Shown here piece after piece: positions 42,551 to 52,847 of a DNA stretch of 64,000 nt; the stretch's first letter is position 1, and each line of letters opens with the position of its first letter. Source of the stretch: an uncultured Lachnospiraceae bacterium (GTDB lineage: Bacteria > Bacillota > Clostridia > Lachnospirales > Lachnospiraceae). The stretch lies in the NCBI GenBank assembly GCA_934899185.1, contig CAKXYI010000001.1, forward strand, positions 558,001-622,000. The letters are read 5' to 3'. Position numbers and translations under genes: made by a program. The notes under the pieces are model-generated. The model had not been told where the DNA came from. It did no database searches and was given only the letters and a program-made list of their open reading frames with translations.

Positions 42551-43972
42551 CTACTGTGCTTTTCTCTCAGCAATGGCATCTACATTTGCCTGTACTGCCT
42601 TCTTTGACAATGGATAGAGGAATGCAAGTGATGCTGCAAGAACCAGGAATCCAATTGCAGGGAAAAGTGTGGTCACATCGTAAATTCCATTGACAACGTC
42701 TGGATCAAATGCTGTTGCACTGCTATATCCTACGATAGAAAGAAGAAGACCTGTTAATCCATTCGCAGCAGCCTGTCCTAATTTTCTTGCGAAAGAATAT
42801 ACAGAGTAAACAGTTCCGTCACTACGAATATTTTTCTTTACTTCAATATCATCGATTACATCAATAATCATTGCCCAGCACATGATGTTAAAGAATGACA
42901 TTCCGGCATATGCCAACATATAAAGTGCGATAAATACAGCTACGTTGGTTGTATGCACAAAGTATGCAATAAACATAGAACCTGCACCAATAAAAGCACC
43001 AACAACAGCCAATTCCTTCTTACCAAATTTAGCAGCAAGCTTTGTTACAAAGGTTGACATAATAAGCACAACACCGCAGCCAAGAAGACCACTCATAGAA
43101 AGTGCTTTTGCACTGTTAAAATAGTTTGGATAAATGTAGTTGTTCATTCCGGAAAGTGTCATCTGTACCAAAAGGAAAACAAGTGCAGAGACAACAATAC
43201 CTACGAATGCACGGTTTGTAAACAATACACCAAAGAGTTCAAATACATTTTTCTTCTCTTCCGGTGCTTCCATCTTTACACGCTCTGTAGAAAGATGATA
43301 ACAGATGAGATATACCAGAACAGCCAGAATAGAACATACACCAGAAGCCAGCATTGTCTTGCTTCCACTCAATACCTGATGTCCTTCTGCATCTGTCGTA
43401 TATACAACCATTGGTAAAATAACAACAATAACAATCTGTGCTACTGTAGCACCAATCGTTCTCCAGTTAGAAAGCATGGCTCTTTCTTCCGGCTTGTCGC
43501 TCATTGCAGATGCCATAGAACCATATGGAATATTTACACCGGTATAGCATACAGAACCCCAAAGGATATAGGTAAAGAACATCCAGAATACCTTAAATCC
43601 CATTGGCTTATCTGCAAAGTATGGTGCGAAAATCAGGAAAGATGCCACCGCAACCGGACCTGCAAAACGACGTACCCATGGAGCAAATTTTCCCTTTGCC
43701 GTATATCCGGAACGGTCTACTACCTGTCCCATAGCTACATCTGTAAAAGCATCCACTACTTTTGCTGCCATCATCAGTGTTCCCACAAGTGCTGCACTAA
43801 CACCCATGATATCTGTATAAAATTTCATCATAAACAATGCTGCGATAACAAAGGTTAAATCGTTAGCAAAATCACCTGCTGCATAGCCAATCTTATCTCT
43901 CAGACCAAATGGTCTTTTTGCATTTTCTTCAAACTGCGCCATTACGGCTGCATTATCATTATTTTTGCTCAT
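42551..43972 (-). CDS. GPH family sugar:cation symporter
   Basis: 473 residues, 12 membrane segments. It imports a glycoside, pentoside or hexuronide with Na+ or H+. The FGLRDKIGYAAGDFANDLTF start with DFAND is the hallmark of the MelB/XynB/UidB group, as is the loop MGQVVDRSG. Start at the ATG overlapping the esterase stop (ATGA), implying translational coupling. An upstream extension of the frame lies inside the esterase gene. Context of GH31 and esterases suggests an alpha-linked or acetylated plant oligosaccharide as substrate. Confidence 0.93.
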   Translation of the reverse strand: MSKNNDNAAVMAQFEENAKRPFGLRDKIGYAAGDFANDLTFVIAALFMMKFYTDIMGVSAALVGTLMMAAKVVDAFTDVAMGQVVDRSGYTAKGKFAPWVRRFAGPVAVASFLIFAPYFADKPMGFKVFWMFFTYILWGSVCYTGVNIPYGSMASAMSDKPEERAMLSNWRTIGATVAQIVIVVILPMVVYTTDAEGHQVLSGSKTMLASGVCSILAVLVYLICYHLSTERVKMEAPEEKKNVFELFGVLFTNRAFVGIVVSALVFLLVQMTLSGMNNYIYPNYFNSAKALSMSGLLGCGVVLIMSTFVTKLAAKFGKKELAVVGAFIGAGSMFIAYFVHTTNVAVFIALYMLAYAGMSFFNIMCWAMIIDVIDDIEVKKNIRSDGTVYSVYSFARKLGQAAANGLTGLLLSIVGYSSATAFDPDVVNGIYDVTTLFPAIGFLVLAASLAFLYPLSKKAVQANVDAIAERKAQ

Positions 43973-44790
43973 CTTCCTTTTCCTCCCAATGACTGTAAAA
44001 GCCAGTCTAAAATATCCTGAATATATTTGTCCCAAAATGTCCAGTCATGACCGCCTGCATCTTCTTTATATACAATATCTGCATTTTTCTTCTGCAAAGC
44101 GTCTCTTACATGCAGATTGGACTGATACAAAAAGTCATCTGTTCCAACTGCCTGATATAGCTTTGGAACACATCCCTTTGCCACATCCTGATCATACAGT
44201 GCAAACAAATCATAATTACTTCCGGCAAGTTTTTCCGGATCACCAAAGGAATCTTCCCATGAAAACGGATTGTTTTCATTTTCCTGGATGGTTGCGCTCT
44301 GATACAAACCTGCAATATCAAGCGCGCCCGACATACTTGCTGCTTTTGCATAAAGATCCGGACGGCTCAATCCTAAATACCATGCGCCATAACCTCCCAT
44401 GGAAAATCCGGCGACATATGTCTTTTCGCGATCTTTGCTGACAGGAAATACCCCCTGAATAAACGTTGGTAATTCTTCTGTAAAAAATGTTTTGTATTTT
44501 TTACCACTCTTAAGATCCTGATAAAATGAATTCTCAGCTGATGCCATAACAACAACAATCCCACGCTCCTGTGCGTACCGGTCAATGTTACTGTAACGAA
44601 TCCATGAAAAGGCATCGCCGTAGGCACCATGAAGCAGATAAAGTACGGGAAGTCCAGCCTCATAATCATATTTTTCTGTATGATTGATCTCCGTGATTTC
44701 CTCACTGCTTCCCGGTGTTGGAACAAATACATTTAATGTAATGTTGCTGCCTAACGAGAAACTATAATAATGTGTTTCCATCAATGCCAT
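43969..44790 (-). CDS. Carbohydrate esterase, CE1/esterase D-like alpha/beta hydrolase
   Basis: 273 residues. The nucleophile elbow is GFSMGGYG; LLHGAYGD provides the oxyanion strand and GGHDWTFW the catalytic His. This matches CE1/esterase D proteins (acetyl-xylan or feruloyl esterases and relatives). No signal peptide, so it probably deacylates sugars after uptake. Start placed at the ATG eight bases after AGGAGG. It is the first gene of the operon, divergent from the AraC regulator. Confidence 0.85.
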   Translation of the reverse strand: MALMETHYYSFSLGSNITLNVFVPTPGSSEEITEINHTEKYDYEAGLPVLYLLHGAYGDAFSWIRYSNIDRYAQERGIVVVMASAENSFYQDLKSGKKYKTFFTEELPTFIQGVFPVSKDREKTYVAGFSMGGYGAWYLGLSRPDLYAKAASMSGALDIAGLYQSATIQENENNPFSWEDSFGDPEKLAGSNYDLFALYDQDVAKGCVPKLYQAVGTDDFLYQSNLHVRDALQKKNADIVYKEDAGGHDWTFWDKYIQDILDWLLQSLGGKGR

Positions 44791-45005
44791 TTTTTTCACC
44801 TCCTCTTTTTTATCGCAACTTTCTTTTCTTGTCTCTTGCGTTTCTGGGAAAATGGTAGCAAAATGGAAAAAGCAAAACTACACCATTTTTGCTTTATACG
44901 GCATGTTTTTTTACAAATCTTGTTGTCTGCATTTATTTTTGTAGAAAAAACAAACAACATTTCATATGATGATGCCAAGTTTTTTGGTAAAAAGGGGGAC
45001 TTTGA

Positions 45006-45824
45006 ATGATTGATCGCGCAGGTATCTTAATGGACAAAGGGGCAACAATCGCCTGTCATCGTGTCGAAGGTATGAATGACAATATGTCACATTCTCATTA
45101 CCATACGTATTTTGAGCTTTACTTTTTAGAGGGTGGCGCACGTCATCACATCATGCAGGATCAACAGTACGAGACGAAAGTCGGCAGTTTCATGCTCTTC
45201 TCACCTTATGTCATGCATTATTCTTTTTCCGATCATGATGTGCCTTTCAAGCGGACGGTGCTCTACTTTAAAGAGGATGCTATTTTTTCTCCCGCTTTGC
45301 TTTCTATGCTAAAAGAAGGCAGTGGACTCTATGAACCGGAGCAAAAGATTTCATCCAGTGTTCATTATTTATTGAATGAAATCCAACGAGAACAGGAGCG
45401 CGATGATCCTCTCCATGAAGCAGCTATGCAAAATCTGTTAAACAATCTTCTTCTTGCAATCATGCGCACTACAAGCGCTGCTCCAAAGCCAGAGACACAA
45501 AGCCGCATGGCAAAAGTCATTTCTTATATTGAAAAGAACTACCAGCATGAATTGCGTTTACAGGATATTGCTGCGGAATTTTATGTCAGCGAATATTATT
45601 TGTGTCATGAGTTCAAAAAATACACAAACCGCACCATTGTACAGTACATCAATACCCTTCGCATATTGCATGCCCAGCGACTCATTACAGAAAGCGACCT
45701 CAATTTTACCAAGATCGCAGAACAAACGGGATTTTCTTCGCTAACGCACTTTAACCGTACCTTCAAATCCATTGTTGGTACTTCTCCATCTGTGTATCGA
45801 AAAGCAAATCCGAAACAAGACTAA
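45006..45824 (+). CDS. AraC-family transcriptional regulator with cupin sensor domain
   Basis: 272 residues. The N-terminal cupin half has metal/sugar-site histidines (MSHSHYHTYFELYF and a later PYVMHYSF). The C-terminus has two helix-turn-helix motifs (LRLQDIAAEFYVSEYYLCHEF and FTKIAEQTGFSSLTHFNRTFK). It is likely to activate the divergent esterase-GPH operon, and the hydrolase gene behind it, in response to a sugar. RBS GGGGG lies eight bases before the ATG. Confidence 0.92.
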   Translation: MIDRAGILMDKGATIACHRVEGMNDNMSHSHYHTYFELYFLEGGARHHIMQDQQYETKVGSFMLFSPYVMHYSFSDHDVPFKRTVLYFKEDAIFSPALLSMLKEGSGLYEPEQKISSSVHYLLNEIQREQERDDPLHEAAMQNLLNNLLLAIMRTTSAAPKPETQSRMAKVISYIEKNYQHELRLQDIAAEFYVSEYYLCHEFKKYTNRTIVQYINTLRILHAQRLITESDLNFTKIAEQTGFSSLTHFNRTFKSIVGTSPSVYRKANPKQD

Positions 45825-45850
45825 ATCATTGTAAAAGGAGAACACATCAT

Positions 45851-46858
45851 ATGAATTATCATGAAATTTCACCGGAAATGACCATCGGCGATCTCGTAAA
45901 ATCCAATGTATACGGAGATTTTGCCAACTATATTTTTACAGATATGACACCAGATCACTGGAACTGCCCTTTAAAAGACTATGGCTATGAAAAAGTTGGA
46001 TTCGAACAGACACTGCACCGTATGGAAGAACTTGCCTCCACAGGAAAACGTTATGTTTATCACATCTATGATGAAGAAACACGCCTTTCCCAGTGGGACA
46101 AAGAGAAGCCGGTACTTCTGCATTTTCCGGGACCAGATGCCGATCTTCCTTATGCTGTTGTCATTCCGGGCGGTGGCTTTAACCGTCAATGGGGATTGAT
46201 CGAAGGCATGGCCATTGCTGCTGAGCTCAATCGTCAGGGTTATACAGCTTTCGTTTTATACTACCGCACCAAAATCGAGCCTGTCATTCCAAAGGCCATT
46301 GAAGATATGCACCAGGCCATCCGATTTATCGAAGATCATGCCTCCACTTTTTCTGTACAAAAGGGACACTATATCTTAGGCGGTTTTTCTGCCGGAGCGA
46401 CCCTTGCCGGGGAAATGGGCTCTGACAACTTTGGCTGGAGATCCGCAGGACTTCCAAAACCGGAAATGATCTTCTTAGGCTATACTGCCATTGATATGCA
46501 TGCCTTTTTTGACACCTATCAGGCTTTCCCTGCCGGTCATCCGGCGCACGATGGCATGGGCGATTTTCTGCGCCGCATTGGTGGACCGGAATTTACTTGG
46601 GATAGTCTTGCGCCATACCATCTGGTCGATCATATGGATGCCTCTTATCCGCCGGTCTATCTGACGGCAAATGAAGATGACGGCACCGTTCCCTTTTCCA
46701 ACAGTCTGCTCATGGAAGAAACCTGTCAAAGATTAGGCATTCCGCACAAGTGCAAATTTGGGAAAATAGGTGGACACAGTTTTGGCCTGGGTATAGGTCT
46801 TTCCGTAGAAGGATGGCTGGAAGATGCTCTTGCTTTCTGGCAATCTCTACCCTCATAA
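45851..46858 (+). CDS. Alpha/beta hydrolase, carbohydrate-esterase-like
   Basis: 335 residues. An N-terminal segment of about 90 residues precedes the hydrolase core. Oxyanion motif is VVIPGGGFN, nucleophile elbow GGFSAGATLAGE, and late ANEDDGTVPF and GGHSFGLG give the acid and His. This is the HSL/BD-FAE-like esterase group. No signal peptide. It lies 27 bases after the AraC gene with AAAGGAG before the start, so it is part of that regulator's operon. Confidence 0.85.
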   Translation: MNYHEISPEMTIGDLVKSNVYGDFANYIFTDMTPDHWNCPLKDYGYEKVGFEQTLHRMEELASTGKRYVYHIYDEETRLSQWDKEKPVLLHFPGPDADLPYAVVIPGGGFNRQWGLIEGMAIAAELNRQGYTAFVLYYRTKIEPVIPKAIEDMHQAIRFIEDHASTFSVQKGHYILGGFSAGATLAGEMGSDNFGWRSAGLPKPEMIFLGYTAIDMHAFFDTYQAFPAGHPAHDGMGDFLRRIGGPEFTWDSLAPYHLVDHMDASYPPVYLTANEDDGTVPFSNSLLMEETCQRLGIPHKCKFGKIGGHSFGLGIGLSVEGWLEDALAFWQSLPS

Positions 46859-46985
46859 ATTTATGTCCAAATAACAAGCCAGGTATTGCATCCATTTCAT
46901 TTATTCATTAAAATGTACATAAGTACAAGTTGATCTAAAGACCGTGCCAACTCCACATATGGAGGCTACAAAGGAGAATAAATAT

Positions 46986-49088
46986 ATGGAATACGATGAA
47001 AATCTTTTTAAGGCAAAAGCGAATCGACGGGCGCGTAATATCTGGCTTATTTTTTCACTCTTGCTGACCGCCAACTATGGCGCTGATGTCGCCAATGGTC
47101 TGAATACACCAATCTATTATCTGATGTTCTTACTGCTTTGCTGGGTGCCATTCCTATCCGGTCAGATCCTTATGAAAGTAAAGGGTGCCGACACCGACCT
47201 CTATCGCTATGATCTGTCGATCGGATATGGTATCTTCTACCTCTTTGTCATCTGTACAACAGACTCCCCGATCGCATTTACCTATGCCCTTCCGGTGACC
47301 AGCCTTTTAGTACTCTATAAAGACAAAAGGTTTATGAAATACTGCGGTATCATCAATACAATCATGGTCATCTTCAGTTGCGCATACCACTATATGCATG
47401 GTTTCAATTCCGCGGTCGATACCAAGAACTACCAATTAGAGATCGCCTGCATCATCCTCTGCTATGTGTGCTATGTCCGTTCCATCCAGCATCTGAATGA
47501 ATCTGACGGAGCCATGACAGACAGTATCAAATCAGATCTGCACCGCGTTGTTACCACAGTAGAAAAGGTAAAGTCCGCCAGCAATTCTATCTTGGACGGT
47601 GTGACGGTTGTCCGCGAACTTGCTTCCGAGAATAAGCATGGCGCTGATGTCGTTATGCTGGGTATGAACGAATTGACCGGCAACAACACGCAGTTGCAGG
47701 ATCGCACGACTTCCTCTATGGATATGACGACCGACATCAATGCACAGGTACAGCATGTTGCCGCCATGATCGAAGAAATGGTGGAACTGACCCGCGAATC
47801 CGGTGTCCATGCACAGAGCAGTTCTTCTGACCTGGATAGTTTGATCGAGACAACGCAAGTCATGTCAAATTTATCGAGTGATGTAGACCATATATTACAT
47901 GATTTTAAAAATGAGTTTGAGATGGTAAAAGAAGAAACCGGTACCATTGATAGTATTTCCAGCCAGACCAATTTACTTGCCCTCAACGCTTCCATCGAAG
48001 CTGCCAGAGCCGGAGAAGCCGGTAAGGGCTTTGCCGTTGTTGCCGAGGAGATCCGCAAGTTAAGTTCTGAGACCAGCGAATCCTCCGGTCAGATTCAGAA
48101 TGCTCTGGTCCGTCTGGAAGAGACCTCAGCCAAGATGATGACCTCCATGGAAAAAACACTGGAACTCATCCAGCAGACCATGGAAAAAGTGACACAGACC
48201 GGCGAAAATGTCAAAAAGATCAACGTAGATTCCTCCCAGTTGGGGGATCACATTCAAGATATCGATTCTGCTATGCGTGAAGTCGAGACATCCAACTCAC
48301 AACTGGTAGAAAATATGAAGCAAGTTTCTGACATTATGGGCCATATGACCAACTGCATCAATGATTCTGATGAGACCAGCAAGCGTATGCTCAGCAAATA
48401 TGAGGAAAGTGCTGATAATATCAATTCCATTGAATCTGTTATCGAGAGCCTTATGTGTGAACTCGGTTTTGGTGGATTTATGGGAATCGAAGATGTGGAA
48501 ACCGGCATGAAAGTCCTCTTTACCCTAGAGGGCGAGACTGAGCCACACCACGGCGAATTGGTAGAGCAGACACAAGACGGACTACTCATTAAGACAGACA
48601 AAATCCTTACCCTGCATAAGGTTACCAACTGCGAGGTTCAGGTCGTTGTCGGCAATGTCCTCTATTGTTGGAGCAAGGCAAGTCTGGCACCAAATACCGA
48701 CCGCAACCGCAATTACAGTATCCGCATTACTGGTCGTCCGCGCATCAATAACCGCCGTAAATATCCGCGTATTGATGCCAGCAACACCTGTACCATCACT
48801 CTGGCGGATAGTGGAAAGACCTATTCCGGCAGACTGGACAACATCAGCGCCAACGGCTTTGCTTTCCTGTCCAGCGATCCGATATTTACGGATGCCAAGG
48901 GACAATCCCTTACCATTACGATCAATGATTTTGCACTGGCATCCCACAACGTATTGGATGGACGCATCATCCGCTGTTCCGATCACGACGGCACTTATAT
49001 CGTTGGCTGCCAGATGCCAGAGGACAATATCTACATCATGGAATATATCGAAAGCCGCCTAAGAGACGGGGCTACGAGTTTTCAGTAA
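46986..49088 (+). CDS. Methyl-accepting chemotaxis-type receptor fused to a PilZ (cyclic di-GMP-binding) domain
   Basis: 700 residues. Residues 20-170 hold about six membrane helices with little extracellular sequence. A cytoplasmic coiled-coil signalling domain follows, with the MCP hairpin ([19 protein letters not shown], about 328-347). Residues about 500-580 look like a YcgR-N-type domain. Then comes PilZ with RRKYPR (about 590-595) and DNISANG (about 618), the two cyclic di-GMP-binding motifs. It would link cyclic di-GMP level to CheA signalling or to another MCP-like role. Start taken at the ATG after AAAGGAG; an earlier frame start lacks a site. Confidence 0.9.
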   Translation: MEYDENLFKAKANRRARNIWLIFSLLLTANYGADVANGLNTPIYYLMFLLLCWVPFLSGQILMKVKGADTDLYRYDLSIGYGIFYLFVICTTDSPIAFTYALPVTSLLVLYKDKRFMKYCGIINTIMVIFSCAYHYMHGFNSAVDTKNYQLEIACIILCYVCYVRSIQHLNESDGAMTDSIKSDLHRVVTTVEKVKSASNSILDGVTVVRELASENKHGADVVMLGMNELTGNNTQLQDRTTSSMDMTTDINAQVQHVAAMIEEMVELTRESGVHAQSSSSDLDSLIETTQVMSNLSSDVDHILHDFKNEFEMVKEETGTIDSISSQTNLLALNASIEAARAGEAGKGFAVVAEEIRKLSSETSESSGQIQNALVRLEETSAKMMTSMEKTLELIQQTMEKVTQTGENVKKINVDSSQLGDHIQDIDSAMREVETSNSQLVENMKQVSDIMGHMTNCINDSDETSKRMLSKYEESADNINSIESVIESLMCELGFGGFMGIEDVETGMKVLFTLEGETEPHHGELVEQTQDGLLIKTDKILTLHKVTNCEVQVVVGNVLYCWSKASLAPNTDRNRNYSIRITGRPRINNRRKYPRIDASNTCTITLADSGKTYSGRLDNISANGFAFLSSDPIFTDAKGQSLTITINDFALASHNVLDGRIIRCSDHDGTYIVGCQMPEDNIYIMEYIESRLRDGATSFQ

Positions 49089-49105
49089 AAAATAATAATA
49101 CATAC

Positions 49106-49148
49106 AAAAATACCTTGTACGATTCATAATGTCGCACAAGGTATTTTT
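49106..49148. terminator. Bidirectional intrinsic terminator
   Basis: A perfect 13-bp stem (49106-49118 with 49136-49148) lies between convergent genes, A-rich on one side and T-rich on the other. Confidence 0.85.
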
Positions 49149-49173
49149 ATTGTATCTGATTTATTTTTATTAC

Positions 49174-50793
49174 CTAGCAGCGCGTTTCAAAAGGGATTGC
49201 CGGAATGCCTGCTGCATTGACCAGATTGACCTGATACCAGTCATCTTTTGCAAAACGAATCTGGATTGGTCGATCCTGTCCTGCCTCTATTGCAAGGATC
49301 AGACTGGCACCTCTGACGGATGCCTCAAACGGGATTTCTTCCTCCCCGGAACGCAAACCAAGTGCCATGAGTTTGTCACCCACGATCTGTAAGCCCTCGC
49401 CTGTATTTTCCATTTCAATGATAATCTCATTTTCCTGACGTCGGATACCCGCCGGTCTTGGTGCCTCGCATAAAAGGTCTTCTCCATAGAGATAGTGCCT
49501 TGCCAGAAGTGCCATACGGTGTCCGACCGTCTTTTTGTCCTTCGGATGAATGTCATGCTCCTCACCCACATCCGAAATGGATGCCATATATACACCCTCG
49601 ACGGTTTTTGCCACTTCTTCCTGACAACGACGGATGGTCGCATAGTCCAGATTTGTCTGATCCATCCAATCATGCCATCCCGGCAGTTGTACCTCGATAA
49701 ACGGCAGGTCTGCATCCTGCCACAAAGCGCGCCAGTCGCCGACCAGACCAGTAAACATATCCGTGTAAAGTGCCTGCAAGCCCGGTACGTCGTCACTCTC
49801 ACCCTGATACCAGAGTACACCTCTTGCCGTAAATGGAGCAATCTGCTTTACCATATGTTCAAACAGAATGCCCGGTTTGATACGTGCATCGATCGTATCT
49901 CTATATTTTTCCATGATCTTTTGCATAAAGGCAGGATTGATATTGCCCTTCTCATCCATAGCATTTTCTACCATGGCTGCCACCTGTGGATCATTTTTTG
50001 CCGCCTCTTTCATACCCTGTATGGCAGTTTCCATCATGTTTGCTGCAATCTCTTCTCTGGATGGTGTCCGCGGCAAGATCATCGCATCAAAAGGACTGGT
50101 ACCCGGATTGCCTGCATTTGCCTGTGGATCATCCTTGCGGCTCGCCCAAAAGGCTTCCATGTCACGTCCTGCGATGGCTTTTTCCCATTCTTCCATCCAA
50201 GGCGCTCCCACCTTTTTGACCGTTTCTTCATCCATCCATGCGCATGACCGGGTGCCGCCCCAGTTACAGCCGATGATACCGACCGGCACATCTTCCTTTT
50301 GACGGATCTCTTTTGCAAAATAAAAAGCAACCGCAGAAAAATAGCCTAAATCCTCTGCCGACTCCGCCTTACGCCAGCGACCAACGGCAGAATAATCAAA
50401 GTCGGTATCCTGCGCCTCATAATATTTCTTTGGCGTGTCAAAAAAGCGCAACTTATCGTCTTTGGTCCGCAAGGCTTCCTCATGATGCTTTTCGTAGCGC
50501 AGTGGAAACTCCATGTTGGACTGTCCACCTGCGATATAGACCTCGCCAACGGCAACGTCTGTGATCTCTGCACGATCCTGTCCGCCGGTCACTACAAGAT
50601 TTTCCTGTAAAGAGGTTTCCAACCCCTCTAAGCAGATGTCAAAACAACCTGTCGCATCCGCCACGGCTTCTGCACTCTTGCCCTGGATCTCAACCTTTAC
50701 TTGGTTCCCCGCTTCCGTCTGTCCCCAGATATGTACCGGCTTTTCTCTTTGTAAGACCATTCCGTCTGAAAATAATTTTGCTAATTTTAACAT
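49174..50793 (-). CDS. Sialate O-acetylesterase-like protein (SASA/SGNH)
   Basis: 539 residues, cytosolic. GQSNMEFP carries the catalytic serine of the SASA hydrolase group, and VPVGIIGCNWGGTR and GVLWYQGESD are further conserved blocks. A late DIHPKDK supplies the Asp-His dyad. It removes acetyl groups from sialic acids or, for many gut anaerobes, from xylan or mannan oligosaccharides; the neighbourhood favours plant glycans. GGAGG precedes the ATG. It follows the hydrolase gene by 23 bases. Confidence 0.9.
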   Translation of the reverse strand: MLKLAKLFSDGMVLQREKPVHIWGQTEAGNQVKVEIQGKSAEAVADATGCFDICLEGLETSLQENLVVTGGQDRAEITDVAVGEVYIAGGQSNMEFPLRYEKHHEEALRTKDDKLRFFDTPKKYYEAQDTDFDYSAVGRWRKAESAEDLGYFSAVAFYFAKEIRQKEDVPVGIIGCNWGGTRSCAWMDEETVKKVGAPWMEEWEKAIAGRDMEAFWASRKDDPQANAGNPGTSPFDAMILPRTPSREEIAANMMETAIQGMKEAAKNDPQVAAMVENAMDEKGNINPAFMQKIMEKYRDTIDARIKPGILFEHMVKQIAPFTARGVLWYQGESDDVPGLQALYTDMFTGLVGDWRALWQDADLPFIEVQLPGWHDWMDQTNLDYATIRRCQEEVAKTVEGVYMASISDVGEEHDIHPKDKKTVGHRMALLARHYLYGEDLLCEAPRPAGIRRQENEIIIEMENTGEGLQIVGDKLMALGLRSGEEEIPFEASVRGASLILAIEAGQDRPIQIRFAKDDWYQVNLVNAAGIPAIPFETRC

Positions 50794-50816
50794 GACCTTC
50801 CTCCTTGCCTTTCTTT

Positions 50817-51851
50817 CTACTTGTTCGGGATCTGGCGCAGCTGTGCGTCAATCTGGTCTACCAACTCTTTTGGAAGGGAGATCATCGAACTCATCTGACG
50901 GAATGTCATCAACTGCAATGCCTGCATGATTGCTCCTTCATCAAGATTATTGCCACGTTCCACATTGGCACTACTGCCACGGCTCAAGATCGGTTCTAAG
51001 ACCTTCATGGCCTCCGGCTTGCTGTAAAGATATGCCATGGTACAATCCACGTTCAAGACATCCTCTTTGTTGCCATTGATAAAGCGTGAAAAACGCGGCT
51101 TTCGTATCTGACCATTGCCAAAGTCTCCCATGATATCCTTCAGCCACTCGATAGAATCCCCTACCCAATGTGGCACACGATTGCAAAACTCCTCCGGTGC
51201 TGCTTGTACGGAAGTATTGCAGACGCTGTAGCCATGTGCTCCATGGGAGTAGATATGGCTTTCAAATAAGATGCCCTTTTGCTCCAATGCATCGATCAAA
51301 CGAATACTATTCTTTACCGGAACCACGTTGTCATTTCTGGTGGCAAAAACAAAGCAAGGGCAGGTATTTTCATCCACTGCCGCAATCACATCCGGGGCGG
51401 TCTTCTGATATACCTTGGCACAATCGCCCTCAATGACCGGATAGCCCAAGATCGCTGCGTACGGACGATGTTGGCTCATGGTCGCTGCACAGGCTGCCAG
51501 ATGTCCGCCCGCAGAAAATCCAATAACCACGATCTTGTCTGTCAGAACCTTCCACTCCTCACAGCGTTCCTCGATCAATGCCATTGCCTGCTCGTAATCA
51601 TCCAGCGGATTTGGCCAGACGGAATCCGCGCCTACGGAGTAACGCAGGATAAATGCCTGATAGCCTGCCTCCAAATAGGGAAATGCCACCGGATCTGCCT
51701 CACGATCGGAACACATCTGATAGCCGCCTCCCGGCAGGATCAATACTGCCGGACGCTTTGCAATGTGTCTAAATTCCCCATCGACCGACTGTGTATAAGC
51801 CACCAGCGTCACATTTCTTTCCTCGTTTAAAACGATCTTTTCTACATTCAT
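50817..51851 (-). CDS. Alpha/beta hydrolase (acetyl-esterase-like) with extra C-terminal helical region
   Basis: 344 residues. LILPGGGYQMC is the oxyanion loop and GFSAGGHLAAC the nucleophile elbow; a late SHGAHGYSV gives the His. These fit the BD-FAE/acetyl xylan esterase group. About 90 residues after the core (from WLKDIMGDF) form a helical region not usual in the group and end in QLRQIPNK. Start chosen at the ATG after AAGGAGAAGAG; the longer frame runs into the divergent promoter. First gene of a two-gene operon. Confidence 0.85.
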   Translation of the reverse strand: MNVEKIVLNEERNVTLVAYTQSVDGEFRHIAKRPAVLILPGGGYQMCSDREADPVAFPYLEAGYQAFILRYSVGADSVWPNPLDDYEQAMALIEERCEEWKVLTDKIVVIGFSAGGHLAACAATMSQHRPYAAILGYPVIEGDCAKVYQKTAPDVIAAVDENTCPCFVFATRNDNVVPVKNSIRLIDALEQKGILFESHIYSHGAHGYSVCNTSVQAAPEEFCNRVPHWVGDSIEWLKDIMGDFGNGQIRKPRFSRFINGNKEDVLNVDCTMAYLYSKPEAMKVLEPILSRGSSANVERGNNLDEGAIMQALQLMTFRQMSSMISLPKELVDQIDAQLRQIPNK

Positions 51852-51945
51852 CTTCTCTTCTCCTTTTTCTGCGAATACATATTTTCGCTCCATTAAATGA
51901 ATTAACATTATATTAACTCGTTTTACATGACGTTTCAAGAATTAT

Positions 51946-51975
51946 TTGTTTTTAAATGGATCTTAGTGTTATACT
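51946..51975 (+). promoter_or_regulatory. Promoter of the TetR gene (extended -10)
   Basis: TTGTTT, 18 bases, TATACT with a TG one base before the -10. A minus-strand promoter for the two esterase genes (TTGAAA at 51938-51933, 17 bases, TAATAT) appears to lie beside it, so one regulator could control both. Confidence 0.55.
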
Positions 51976-52037
51976 AGGGAAAGAGATTAACTAGAATTTA
52001 GGATGTAGATTGCTACAGATAGAAAAGGAATACAAAA

Positions 52038-52628
52038 ATGGATCAGACCGCTTATTTTGAACAGATGCGTCAGAAGCGACGCAGTGAAATCTTAGAAACG
52101 GCACGCCGGATGATACTGGATCAGGGGCTTTTTTCATTCTCTATGCAGGGATTGGCACAGACGCTGGATGTATCGACAGTCACTTTGTATAAATATTATA
52201 AGAATAGTACCGCGATCATTGAAGACCTCTACCAGACAAGGACCGGCACCTTATTCCAATTCCCGGATCTTTTTCCGACACAAAAAAAGTCGGAAGATCT
52301 GGCTTTGGAGCGTATTTCCCTAATCCTTGACGATATGATCTGCCGCAGGGAGGATTTTCGTCTGGTCATGACCTTGGGGCTATATCTCTATCCCTCAGAT
52401 AAGATCACAGAAATCCTGCCGGCAGAGCCTTTTTTACAATATCTGCAAGAGACCCTGCCGCCGGAAGTCTGTGCTCTTTCGCATGATGGTACGGACTTTC
52501 TCTCCTTTGCCACACATGCCTGCCTATCCTTTATGCAGTCTGTCGCTACCCAGAGCAAACCGGACACCAAGCAGATGAAAAAGCAATTATTATTGTCTTT
52601 GTCTCTTTTTTCTAGTCAGAATAATTAG
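52038..52628 (+). CDS. TetR-family transcriptional regulator
   Basis: 196 residues. The N-terminal helix-turn-helix is FSMQGLAQTLDVSTVTLYKYY; the rest is helical and unassigned. It diverges from the two-gene esterase operon, which it probably controls. It is the last gene with host-like base composition before the AT-rich island and ends at a strong terminator. Confidence 0.88.
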   Translation: MDQTAYFEQMRQKRRSEILETARRMILDQGLFSFSMQGLAQTLDVSTVTLYKYYKNSTAIIEDLYQTRTGTLFQFPDLFPTQKKSEDLALERISLILDDMICRREDFRLVMTLGLYLYPSDKITEILPAEPFLQYLQETLPPEVCALSHDGTDFLSFATHACLSFMQSVATQSKPDTKQMKKQLLLSLSLFSSQNN

Positions 52629-52630
52629 GA

Positions 52631-52684
52631 ATACCATATTCTTTAATATGAAAATAGCTTATATTAAAGAATATGGTATCTTTT
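52631..52684. terminator. Intrinsic terminator at the left edge of the AT-rich island
   Basis: A perfect 19-bp stem (52631-52649 with 52661-52679), 11-base loop and T5 tail. It closes the TetR gene and isolates the island from upstream transcription. Confidence 0.85.
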
Positions 52685-52748
52685 TACTTTTCTACACTAT
52701 TGATTTTCCTTATATCTTTGGAAACATTCCTTATATTTCGACAATTAA

Positions 52749-52796
52749 ACCTAATTTAAGACAAAATAATTACAAAACGTTAGGTATATTAATATA
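52749..52796. promoter_or_regulatory. Candidate operator region upstream of the microcin-like operon
   Basis: ACCTAA (52749-52754) and TTAGGT (52780-52785) form a widely spaced inverted repeat. It is followed by the 12-bp palindrome TATATTAATATA (52785-52796). They lie just above the promoter and could bind the AraC-family regulator of the cluster. AT-richness makes chance repeats likely. Confidence 0.35.
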
Positions 52797-52813
52797 AATT
52801 ATTTACTCCTCTT

Positions 52814-52821
52814 GCTATACT
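52814..52821 (+). promoter_or_regulatory. Extended -10 promoter of the microcin C-like operon
   Basis: A G-C pair from TTGC and TATACT (52816-52821) make an extended -10 (TGC-TATACT, TG at 52813-52814). No good -35 lies 16-18 bases upstream, as often seen at activator-dependent promoters. Transcription would start about 20 bases before the peptide gene. Confidence 0.55.
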
Positions 52822-52847
52822 ACCCCAAAAGAAAGGAGGTCTTGTAT

